In this document: piece after piece, positions 21,446-31,419 of the stretch | Position numbering within the stretch: position 1 is the first letter of the stretch | How the letters are laid out: every line of letters starts with the position of its first letter | Source: Turritopsis dohrnii | Taxonomy: Eukaryota > Cnidaria > Hydrozoa > Anthoathecata > Oceaniidae | Assembly (NCBI GenBank): GCA_027922465.2 | Contig: BQMF02000634.1 | Coordinates: 124,001-188,000, forward strand | Length of the DNA stretch: 64,000 nt | Direction: 5' to 3' | Notes under the pieces: model-generated | Seen by the model: the letters and a program-made list of their open reading frames with translations, nothing else | The model's database searches: none | What the model was told of the DNA's origin: nothing | Translations under genes and position numbers: made by a program

Positions 21446-22890
21446 TTATAGATGCCTCAGATGACCTAGCAGAAATTGGGAGCTCGTTAAAACATTTTGC
21501 TCCTTGGTAACGAAAAGACTTTTTACAAATTCTAAATTAACTTTTGGCAATTTGATAAATTTATTTTTATCTCTAGTGTTTAGTCCATGTCCATTTATTT
21601 CAAAGTAGTTTCTTAAATTTGAGCATAATTTTCCATCCAAACATCTTCTCACCATTATACACGTACTCTTCTTCATTTTTTTTGTAAACGGAACGATCTT
21701 CTTGTCGCCACCAATTATTCGTTTTGCACGTCGCTCGAGTGATGATAACTTCTTTTGTCGTGTGACTGTCGTTTGTAGATTGATGAACATACGATGCAAT
21801 AATAACGGCGCGATAACCATCTCAAAAAATTTTGTAGGCAGCTTCAACGTTTAGGTAAGCTCTCATTTTCCCCAGGAGATGCAATCGTCCACTCACTTTC
21901 TTGTATGCTTTATTGAAGTTGTCGCTAAGACTAAGAGTCATATCTAATTGGTTTCCAAGGTAACAGTATGATGTGGTGCTGTTTATTGGTTAACTGTTCA
22001 TCACCAGTTGAATGTCTTTTATCTTGGCTAAACGTTTTGCCGTTCCAAATAACATCGACTCTGTTTTACTTGGTTTGAGATTTAGCACTAACTCGTTGTC
22101 AGCCAGGTAATTGTGTAGGTTTTTAATTTCATCGTTTAAAACATTCTCGATTCTGGTTGCACTTGAGTCAGCAAAGTAGATAACAGTATCGTCTGCGTAT
22201 TGAATACATTTGCAGTGATTAAGATGTTCGGTAAAGTCATTAAAGAATACCAAAAACATCAGGGGTCCTAGAATAGACCCTTGTGGTACACCATTCAAAA
22301 CGTAGAAGGGTAACGAATTTTCTCTTCCGACTTGAACTACCTGAGGTCTGAAAAACAGATAATTGGTGAATTAATTTAACTCGACATTTTCGATACCATA
22401 ACTGGCAAGCTTTTTCAGTATGGCATTGTGGTTGATGGTATCAAATGCTTTACTGAGATCCAGAAATAATGCCCCAGTTAACATTCCTTTATCGCCTGCG
22501 TTTCTGATGTCATGAACTAGTAATGTAGTTGCTAACTTTGTCGATCTCCTTGCACGATACCCAAACTGGTTGTCACAAAGTAGGTTATTGCGTTCTAGAT
22601 AATCACTCAGTTGAGAATGGACAGCTTTTTGACAATATGGGTAGTACTGATATAGTTCGAAAGTTCTCGACGTCTTGATTTCCATTTTTGTGTACTGGTT
22701 TAATTCGTGCCTTTTTCCAGGCAGAGGAAACGGTGCTTGACATGAGTGACTGGTTAATTATATGATGAAGTGGTACTACTATGTATTGTGCACAGTCCTT
22801 CAACATTCTGGCTGGTAATTCATCAAGACCGGTCGCTTTTTTCCTTTTCAGTTTTTCCGGAAAGTTAACAATGAAAACTTTCGACACGTA
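21446..22890 (-). pseudogene. Non-LTR retrotransposon RT remnant
   Basis: Minus-strand pieces in order are: KKATGLDELPARMLKDCAQY and WKKARIKPVHKNG (22,887-22,680), then in a second frame LSDYLERNNLLCDNQFGYR and GALFLDLSKAFDTINH (22,685-22,371). Next is GVPQGSILGPLMF and IQYADDTVIYFADS (22,298-21,990), with YADD as the catalytic loop. Last is a connection region with LSSLERRAKRIIGG (21,847-21,446). Together these make most of an RT domain with at least three frame breaks. Start and end are truncated and the endonuclease is missing. It resembles LINEs abundant in corals and anemones (recalled). Confidence 0.85.
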
Positions 22891-23440
22891 CTAAAATTTC
22901 GAGACGTACTTAAACAGTTTTTAAGTTATTACTGAAATTTAATATTTTTCATGATCAAACAAAGAGTTTTCATATTTTCTTTGAGTTTCACAAATTTTGT
23001 AGCTTTTGTTTGAGTGAATTTCAATATTGGAGTACCTTATTGGACATATTTGCTTTGTGCTGTTTTGTTCTTATTTTGAATGTGTTTTAATTCACAAAAA
23101 AAATTTGAATGGTTCAAACAACCCAAAAGTGAAGCTTAAAAATATTTTGAATACGTACCAACTAATGTAACTCCATCTTACAAGCCATTTGTTTATCCAA
23201 TTCTGCATGTAGTTATAGTTGACTTTTGAATTCTTACAATTTGTATCATCCTATAGCAAGGTTGATTGCATTTACTGTTTACTCATTTCCCTTCATTAAT
23301 GAGATTGTTACCCATGTTCAGTTTCAACAATTCTTCTTTTAAGATATGTGATATTTTCTTTTCATGTGGAACGCACAACATTTAATTGATATTACCATCA
23401 AGCTTTCATTTCATATTCTTTTATTGATATTCCTAATTAG

Positions 23441-23511
23441 CAGTCAAAGGAACAAATTCACTGTCTGATCTGGATCAAAAGATGCAATCAGCTTCTGAAA
23501 TGTCAAAATAA
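23441..23511 (+). CDS. Possible alternative last exon of the receptor-like gene
   Basis: Acceptor TATTCCTAATTAG is followed by an open stretch that, joined in the phase left by exon B, gives KGTNSLSDLDQKMQSASEM and a lysine, then TAA. If used instead of exon C, it would end the protein before the helical and death-domain exons. The support is only phase, acceptor and plausible composition; no nearby polyadenylation signal is obvious. Confidence 0.3.
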
Positions 23512-23636
23512 TTACCGTTGTTATTTCAATGAAATTTCATACTTCTATTACTTTATAAAGAATTGTTTCATGTGTCTAGTTATTTACATTCAGTATACTT
23601 GTTTATTGTAACTGTCTTATATTTTCTTTACTTCAG

Positions 23637-23927
23637 AAAATCAGAGAAAGGAAAAAACAATGATTTCATATGTTGTCCATAAGAAATTGTGTGGACAGAG
23701 TGACAAACAAAAGGATTTCTGTAAGACGCTGCATGAAGATAACCATGAGCAGGTGGAATTGATCTTTGAAAGATGTGAAAAATTTGGCATGCCAGTCTTC
23801 GAGTCATTAGTAGACTTTTTTACGAACAGAACATGTGTGGATTTTTTGAAAAAAGTCAATGATTGTCTGAAGAGGAACTTTCCAAATCTCTTCGTTCAAG
23901 AGAATGAAATAAATTTTTTTCAACGAG
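23637..23927 (+). CDS. Receptor-like gene, helical cytoplasmic exon (exon C)
   Basis: The acceptor is TTTTCTTTACTTCAG and the donor CGAG|GTTAGT. It begins with two bases that complete the codon left by exon B and ends leaving one base, so it is phase 1 on both sides. It encodes about 97 residues, helix-rich in appearance: HKKLCGQSDKQKDFCKTL, then VELIFERCEKFGMPVFESL and CVDFLKKVNDCLKRNFPNL. The size and helix pattern would suit a CARD or other death-fold module, but no signature residue settles it. The first methionine is at 23,660. It lies on the same strand as exons A, B and D. Confidence 0.55.
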
Positions 23928-26679
23928 GTTAGTTATATACTTTTCAGTCTTCAAACTATATTAAATAATGCTTGGGCAACAGAACCACAAGCAATATTGA
24001 CATTTACAAAAGCGATTCTAAAACTAAACCGTTTGCAATAATTTTTTAGGTATATAAATTCGATTTCATCATCAAATGTTCATATAAAATTTCTGTTATC
24101 AGTAGAATTATTGCCAATAATTCTTATAAAAAAACTTTTTAACCTGATAAGATGGAGAAAAACTAATAACAAAATTGTTGTGGATGACAACACTTCAAAA
24201 AAAACTTGAAAATTTAAGTGATAGCATACAATGTGCATACACAAGGTAATACTGTGAAAAAACCAAAAGGACTAAAGTACCATTTGCATAGAGATACATG
24301 CACAGAGGTTTAAAGATGATAGCTATACTAGAGACAAATAGTGACCAATAATCAAAACTCGAAAGAACCTTGGTGTGGTGCTGTGTAAAATGTATATATT
24401 AAATTAGATGCTAGAAGTAGACAAGTGATGATGTCAAAAACGCAGGACGTACTCAATAACTTCAAATTAAAACAGAACTATAGACAGTGTAAATAAATTC
24501 ACAATGAAAATGAATCCCAGCCTTCACACTATACAAACATTGAAATGCAAATTGGGACAGGATTAGGAAATGCACAGAAATGTAAAAGTGTTAAGTACGG
24601 TATGTATCCAAAGGGTGTACAAGTGATAAAAAAGCTGAAAAAGAAATTATTGTTGGATAGATACTGTACTACTGCAATCAAATTAAGTTAAAAAATCTAA
24701 AAAATGTGTGTTCTACTAAATGGTTTAAAAAAATTCTTTAAAGAGTATAATTCTAATTTTGATGAAGTTGACAAGGTGTTGAACGTAGCAGCAACCAGAC
24801 AGCATAATTTATTTTTACCAAACTGAGATTGAATTTTTAGTTCCCCGTGTGTTGATTTTGTGTGAAATAATCCCATACTTCGTAGTATTGAGTCATTTCC
24901 ATGAACATGTTGGAATACATCTCTTGAAATTTACGTTTTCTCTTAGTCTTGATAGCTACATAAATGAAATAGTAAATGTGATATGATTGGCATCAGGTGC
25001 AAATATTGAAAAAGCAAGCAATGAGAGTGACATGTGAGATTACTGAATGATTCCAATGAACGACAAATGCAATTGGCTTTCGCTTAAGTCTGTCTGCTTA
25101 AGTGATATTTCTTGGGCGTGCTAAATGGAGTTATCAAGCGGCAAACTGAGGTTACTATGACCAATCCATACCTCATACTTGATTTCTAATTTCATAAACA
25201 CTGAAAAAGTGTGTTGCTGGAGGTTAAAGTAATAATAAAAAGTCAGTCATATGTGAGTGAGATGGAGACAAATTGGTTGCAGAGCTACAAGTAAACTGGC
25301 GAAGCTTTCTTTAAACGGAATGTACAGTCTAAACATAATGCATTTAAAAGTTTCATTTTTGAGAAGTATTGAATTAGAGATAATTCAACACCCTGAGAAA
25401 AGTAATTTATTTATCTTTTTTAATGCTGCATGCTCAAGTTCGCCGTTTTTTTATTTGAATTTATGCCAAATGCAACTTTTGATCTTGTAAATGTATCATA
25501 ACAATCTGGATAAAAAAATGTAAAGGGATAATGCAAGACAACGTGGACGATAATATTGTCAGGCATTTTGTTTGGCGAAAAATATTTTGGTTTCGAAGTT
25601 TTCTTCGAAAAGACAAACTCAGGGATTTGCTGCAAACCACAAAAAACAAATTGTTCCAATTTATTTGAAATACTTAACCACGAAAATTAATTCTGAGAAT
25701 ATGAAAAAAATTTCTATTTCCTTTTCAAACCATGAAATTTTCTCCTTGGAAAAACTTTTACAACTGGCATGTTGCCTAAAAACCGAGTATGCAGTAAACA
25801 TGAAAGAAAATCAGCAGAGTCATTGAAGAAGCTAAAGTTGTGTAAAAAGAATGTAAAACCGCATTCAATACATCCTCTCTGTCCCTACAAGTTCTTCACG
25901 AAAATAGATAACCATTGAAGAGCCCCAGGCAGTGATAACCTGGCGGAACCTCAAGTAGAAACAGCTTTAAGAATTTCCAAATCTTCCTAAAAAATGATTT
26001 AAAAACTGCTAAAATGAGTTGGCCAAATCGAGTGTCTGTATAAAGCCACAGGCGTTTTACATCTTGAACTCCTGACTGAAAGGTAGATTTGCAAAAATTA
26101 ATCCTTTCTGGGAGAAAAACGTTTGCGCTAGCCAAAATTGAGCAATAGAATTTCAGAATGATACATAGAATTTATTCATTTATAGTTTATTTCTTCTTGT
26201 GCTCAATATTTTTGTAGAGCTATATATATATTTGTATAAGAAAAAACAACGGTTCTTATGTTTGTCCTTGAAGTTTAATGTCTGCATCGCTGACAATCAG
26301 CAATTATTGTGGTTTAATTGGACTATAGTATCACAAACATAAGTTCATTGTACTGATGTCTGGACTTGGCCATTATCTCAGTCCACTTGTTGAGGAGGTT
26401 TTCATAGGGTAGTTTGCGATTTCGTACTTCTCAAATTGGCACAGAAAATCGAAGCACATTTGGTAATTTTGATGATATCGGTGAAGAATATGAACAGAAA
26501 GACGTATTTTTCAGAACGTTAAGTCTTCTGTTGCCGCATTCCCCCACTTTTGATGCTAAAAATACAAGCTGTTAAAACCTTTAATCGTTGTGTGATTTGC
26601 AAAAATAATTTCCTGCTAATTTTTTTTTTCTAATCGCTAAATTGAATCTTCATAAAACACTTATGATTTTACATTTTAG
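23928..26679. other. Long intron, no features recognised
   Basis: AT-rich, about 2.75 kb between exons C and D. Open frames at 25,257-25,490 and 25,572-25,826 show no domain or splice support. No transposon protein is seen. Confidence 0.4.
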
Positions 26680-26988
26680 TCCAAATACCTGACAATGAAA
26701 AGTTTCAAAGATTTACTGAAGATAGAAAAAAGCGACTCTACATTTACTCCCAAATTAGTGAGAATCTTGGCAGTGAATACTTCTTTATGGCCTGTTACTT
26801 ACTACCTTATACTCTTGTCATACAAATTGAGATGTCAAATCAACGAACAGTGAAGTACAGAATATCAAGAATGCTTGATGAGTGGGATAGAAGAACATCT
26901 GAACCCAAAACTTGGTTGTTATTCAAATTAATTTTAATGTTTTTAAAGAAAGATACACTGATAAGAGAAATTGAAGAAAAAGGTTTTG
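26680..26988 (+). CDS. Receptor-like gene, death-domain exon (exon D)
   Basis: The acceptor is TTTTACATTTTAG and the donor TTTTG|GTAAGT. It begins with two bases completing a valine codon with exon C and ends with one base, again phase 1. It encodes about 103 residues with the death-domain pattern: ISENLGSEYFFMACYLLPYT (helices 1-2), VIQIE (helix 2-3 turn), VKYRISRMLDEWDRR (helix 4, with MLxEW), then WLLFKLILMFLKKDTLIREI (helices 5-6). Death domains assemble signalling complexes by homotypic contact. With exons A and B this would give a membrane receptor carrying both tyrosine motifs and a death domain. The joining is inferred from phase and strand only. Confidence 0.6.
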
Positions 26989-27202
26989 GTAAGTACTGGC
27001 TCTAATGCACATCGGTAATTTAAATTTTATGTTTGACAAACGGATGTCTTATTTTATTATTTAGCACAATAGGAATGCCATCAATACTCACTTTTACTCA
27101 TTATTTAAATCTTTGTGTCATACCACAAAATCTGTCTTAGCTGGATGAAGCAATAGATACTAATGTTTAACTGAAGTTATTAATTCCATTGTTTTGATCT
27201 AG

Positions 27203-27241
27203 GTATCATATTGTATGATGAATGTATACAACAGTCTTTGA
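27203..27241 (+). CDS. Receptor-like gene, 39-nt microexon or last exon (exon E)
   Basis: The acceptor TTTTGATCTAG precedes GTATCATATTG. In the phase left by exon D it reads IILYDECIQQSL, then donor A|GTAAGT, phase 1 again. If that donor is skipped, the frame runs to a TAA at about 27,288 and this would be the last exon. The exact GTAAGT favours a microexon with more exons downstream, none of which I could find. Confidence 0.4.
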   Translation, partial: VSYCMMNVYNSL

Positions 27242-27332
27242 GTAAGTCAAATTCATGGATATATTACATTAATTTAATTTTATAATGTCTGAAATGAGAA
27301 AAATGTTGCTTGTAATTTGTTTCGTCATATAC

Positions 27333-27545
27333 CGGGTGAGTAAAAAAAAAGTACCGGTATTTCACAAAAAATATCTTTTGATTGAATAATTATCAAAGAC
27401 ATTTATAAAGATATTTGAAAGATACCATAACTTCTTTTTTAATCAACCAAATTAAAAACGTGACGCACCAAAATATAGGTAGATTCCTGTATTTAGAAAT
27501 AAAAATAAATATCTTTCATAATTATTCAATCGAAAATTTTTGAAT
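27333..27545. repeat. Partial foldback repeat
   Basis: TTTTGATTGAATAATTAT at about 27,376 and ATAATTATTCAATCGAAAA at about 27,517 are inverted copies around about 120 bp. The left side begins ACCGGGTGAGTAAAAAAA; the matching right terminus is absent. Probably a truncated MITE. Confidence 0.4.
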
Positions 27546-28464
27546 CAGGTTTGGGACACCTCATAACCTTACCAGCGTTACTACAATACAAGTTCTTATT
27601 TCTGTATGTAACCCCCTCATCAATGTTGTGGATCCTAAAATATACTTCACCCATTTGAACCCTATGGAATGTTGTCATAGTCATTAAGCGGACATTACAT
27701 CAAAACACTCCTTGGTTAAGAAGAAAGCAACTATAAAAAATAAAAAAGTCACTCTTTATCAAGAGTTACGGTGTGTGTGTCTGTGTCCAATCATCCGTTC
27801 CCAAGTAAAAATAAAGCATGCACTTCATTCAGTGCGAACGTGTTCAGAACATATAAATACTGAATGAGAAAAAGCTAAAATAGAAGAAAAGGACATCTTT
27901 CCCACGAATTATTTTTCCTTGAAAAAATAACACAATGAGTAAATCTGTAGTTCCCACAGCAGACACACCAACATGCAAACATGCTTCCTATTATGGGCTT
28001 ATTCTTCTCTTACATTAAACTGGCTACATTCAATTCAAATCATAAGTATGGGAAAAGCTGGGTTGTTCTTAGATGAAAAAAGTCAGAAGTAACCAGAGAA
28101 ACTAAATTGATATACTTAACAATAAATTTCAGCTATGTTAAACACAATCAGAGATTCCTAACTTCTGCGCACCATTATGATATTCATATCTAAAAAAGTA
28201 TTCTCCGAAATATAACGGCGAAATGATTATAGAGATTGGAGTTTTTAGCGGTGTAAGTTACGCAAAAGTTATTCAAAGAGGAAAACTTAAGTACTGTTTT
28301 CATCATTACTTTCACCATAGAAAAACGAAAAGAGATAGAATAACATCAAACTTTAGCTCACTTTAGCTCTATTCAAATTTCTATTCAATTTTCAAACAAA
28401 GAGAATTCATGCGTGTTGCCTGGCCTCATTCTCCTTTATGCAATGTTTTATATTTTTTTAACTT
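27546..28464. other. Non-coding stretch, nothing recognised
   Basis: AT-rich, with no supported ORF, RNA gene or transposon motif. A short GTGTGTGTGTCTGTGT run lies at about 27,770. Confidence 0.4.
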
Positions 28465-29303
28465 GGACCAACCCTTTTTCTTCTATTCATCAATGATTTG
28501 CCTGATGACATTATTTCCAAGCTTGCCATATATGCTGATGATTCAACCATCTATTCCTGTATTCCAAAATTAGATATGTTCAGCCAGGTAGAAATGGCAG
28601 GCGAAATTGAGCTTGATCTGCAATCTATAGTTGAGTGGGGAGAGAAATGGCCGGTCACATTCAATTCCACAAAAACCAAACTTCTCTCTGTAAATCATAC
28701 TAAAGGTCCCTTTTTGCCGTCAGTTTCCATCAATAGTACCCAGTTGGAAGAAAACAATTCCTTTCGTCTCTTCTGCATCACTTTCTCCTGGCGTTCCCAC
28801 ATTGGGGCAATTGCCAAGTCAGCCTCGATGAAGGTGCGAGAGCATACCTAAGCCCTGATTCCATTCTTTACCTCTATAAATCTACGATTCGGCCTTCTAT
28901 AGAGTATTGCTGCCATATTTGGGGTGGCGCGCCATCAGATTCTCTTTATCTTTTCGATCGTATTCAGAAACGTATCTGTTATGCTATTGGTGATAAACTT
29001 GACACACTCTCCCATCGCAGATCTGTGGCGTCTCTTTGCCTTTTTTATAAATACTTTTACGGAAAATGTTCAACTGAGCTCTTTTCTCTCATCCCTGCAT
29101 TAAAAACTTTCAAGCGAAACACAAGATATTCATCTAATTGCCATGATCACACTGTCAACATCCCAAAGTCATCTAAAACTTTTTACCAACAAAGTTTCAT
29201 TCCTCGCTCCTCCACTCTCTGGAATTCTTTACCACAGTCTGTTTTCCGTTCTCATTATAATCTTCAACACTTTAAATGCAACGTTCATCGTCACCTTTCT
29301 TCC
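28465..29303 (+). pseudogene. LINE RT C-terminal fragment, interrupted by a MITE
   Basis: Starts within the catalytic region (FINDLPDDI, then LAIYADDSTIYSC, with YADD). It continues VEWGEKWPVTFNSTKTKLL and, after a frameshift near 28,845, ILYLYKSTIRPSIEYCCHIW, RIQKRICYAIGD, FYKYFYGKCS and FIPRSSTLWNSLPQSV. These are the post-RT segments of a common invertebrate CR1/Jockey-type LINE. The N-terminal endonuclease and half of the RT are missing. The last codons continue beyond the Harbinger insertion: the flanks at 29,306 and 30,084 rejoin in frame to a stop at about 30,104. Confidence 0.85.
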
Positions 29304-29306
29304 TTA

Positions 29307-30083
29307 AGGCTGAAATACACTATCATTTTTCAATGATCATTTTTCAATGATACATTCCAATGACATTGAAATTTAAAAATTTTGGCGCGAATACACTATC
29401 ATTGAAAATTACAAACACGGACTCTGAGGAAGAAACAGCAGCTGCTGTCGTTATCAAAAAAGAGAGTCGAACGCAGAAAATCAAAAGAAAGAAGTGCATG
29501 GGTAAAGGCATGGCTATATAGACGAAATGAACTTGGCATCTATAATACCCTCATGCATGAACTACGCGTGGGGGGAATCGCAGAATATACGAGATTTTTA
29601 AGAATGCCACCGAGTATTTTCGATGAGCTGCTTCATCTCATAGACGTTGATATTACGAAAAAAACACGAGACCCAATCCCTGTTCAAGTTAAAGCACATT
29701 GTCCCAGTTCATCCCTGAATTTTGCGAAGCCGTTTACATGCGATTAAAACTTGGTTGACTCTTCCAAATTTCAATAAATGTTTCAGTTGCTTCTCACATT
29801 GTCATTTTCGCGTGTAAAAGTCTTCAAAATGTTGTTTTCGTTTATGTTAGCGTCTAAAATCACATCGTGTGAACCGAACACGTGCGCGAAAACAATAGAT
29901 TCGATTCGAAACAATAGAAAAAAAATGACATTGAAAAATTAAAAGTTGAACATGTTCAACTTATCATTTTTCAATGTCATTGAAAATTAGAGTGTAAAAA
30001 ATGACATTTTTTTCTGAATACACAGTCATTTTTCAATGATCATTGAAAAATGATCATTGAAAAATGATAGTGTATTTCAGCCT
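29307..30083. mobile_element. PIF/Harbinger MITE, intact copy, TSD TTA
   Basis: The ends are AGGCTGAAATACACTATCAT and its complement, with TTA at 29,304-29,306 and 30,084-30,086. The arms contain repeated TTTTTCAATGATCA. Inside, a plus-strand remnant reads IAEYTRFLRMPPSIFDELLH and further segments typical of the N-terminal part of Harbinger transposases. It therefore arose by internal deletion of an autonomous element. It sits in the 3' end of the LINE. 777 bp. Confidence 0.85.
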
Positions 30084-30086
30084 TTA

Positions 30087-31160
30087 TACCTCAATACACA
30101 TTAGTGGTTTTAAACCTTGTATTGAGCGATTAATTTAAAAAAAACAACAAAGAAAACCCAAAAAATAAAAGTACTCTGTAAAATGTGAAGTAAAAACAGA
30201 ACATTTTAAATAAAAAACGAGTATACTTAGCAAGTTTATTCGTAAAAACAAACATGCTATCCTTATTAGGGCTTCTAAAAGCTACTTTTTTCAGGAAATC
30301 GGAACAGAATTCGTTGTTTCGTTTTTATGTTATAATGAAAAACATATTTTCGATTTTTCACTTTACATACTCGGACGTTTGTTTCATTATCTTACGAACT
30401 AAACGAGTTTTCAAGTTGTTTTCACTAGTACGTCCTCCTAAGGGATATAAAATGTTGTCCTGTAGTTATCGGACCGAAACTAATTGGCGTCCTCTTAATT
30501 ATGGTCATAAACATTGTTTACACTTTCTTAATTGTCGGCGAATAATTACCACACCGAAAATATAAATCTACCAATCAAAATCTCTGGTATAGAATAATAG
30601 CGCACGTGCACAGCTGTAAATTTTTAAGTTTGTAAAAACAATCTTCTGCTGTGCAGAGATTGAGTGAGAAAAAAGTTATGTTTCTGCCAAACCAGATTAT
30701 AAAGATATTTGGCATACTTTTACGGAAACCTTCCAGAAAAAGAAGTTGAAGTATTTTTCTCCAATTTTATACATAGAATATATTTTTAATGTCATTTATA
30801 TAAGCCAAGGCAACTCTTTTAAGAATATTTTGATATTTACGACAAAGCAGTGAAGTGGTGATTGCAGTGATGATCTCCGTTTCATCAGAAAGCTGGCAGA
30901 TTATCCGGAGAACATTGTTCATAGCAGAAACAATTTATAATAATTTGTAAAATTGTTCATGTTCGTTCAAACAGAAATTTCATAAGGAATTTCCACTTCA
31001 AGACATACATGTTCGTTACGAGAATCAAGTGTACTTTCATCAATGTCATTGTCTTCATTTATATCAACATCAATCTCAAAATCTTCAATATGATTTTACA
31101 TATTTGTTAGCTGATCACGAGAAAGCAATGAATACGAATATTATTCTCGTCAAATCATAA
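30087..31160. other. LINE tail, then non-coding stretch
   Basis: 30,087-30,130 is the end of the interrupted LINE. The rest is AT-rich without a supported gene; the plus-strand open frame at 30,254-30,565 has no recognised domain. Confidence 0.4.
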
Positions 31161-31164
31161 AACA

Positions 31165-31419
31165 CAAACTTATTTTTGTATTCCTGCGTAAGCAAGGAAT
31201 ACTTTGAAACCGTTCGTGTTTTTTTTTTTTTTGTATTCCTGCGTAAGCAAGGAATACTTTGAAACCGTTCGTGTTTTTTTTGTTTTTTTTTGTATTCCTG
31301 CGTAAGCAAGGAATACTTTGAAACCGTTCGTGTTTTTTTTGTTTTTTGTATTCCTGCGTAAGCAAGGAATACTTTGAAACCGTTCGTGTTTTTTTTGTTT
31401 TTTTTGTTTTTTTTTTTTT
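31165..31419 (+). repeat. Tandem 3'-tail hairpin units ahead of the plus-strand array
   Basis: Four near-identical units of about 60 bp contain TATTCCTGCGTAAGCAAGGA, then ATACTTTGAAACCGTTCGTG and a T-run of varying length. Each unit folds as TATTCCT-GC-GTAA-GC-AGGAATA-type stem with one bulge. They are homologous to units at 46,021-46,140 and 60,230-60,430 on the other strand. They end exactly where the first full monomer begins (CACTGTCC at 31,420). Confidence 0.85.

Noticed and set aside
31165..31419. Repetitive protein-coding frame (minus strand)
   Set aside because: Several frames stay open only because the 60-bp tail unit repeats; the sequence is explained as hairpin tails plus T-runs.
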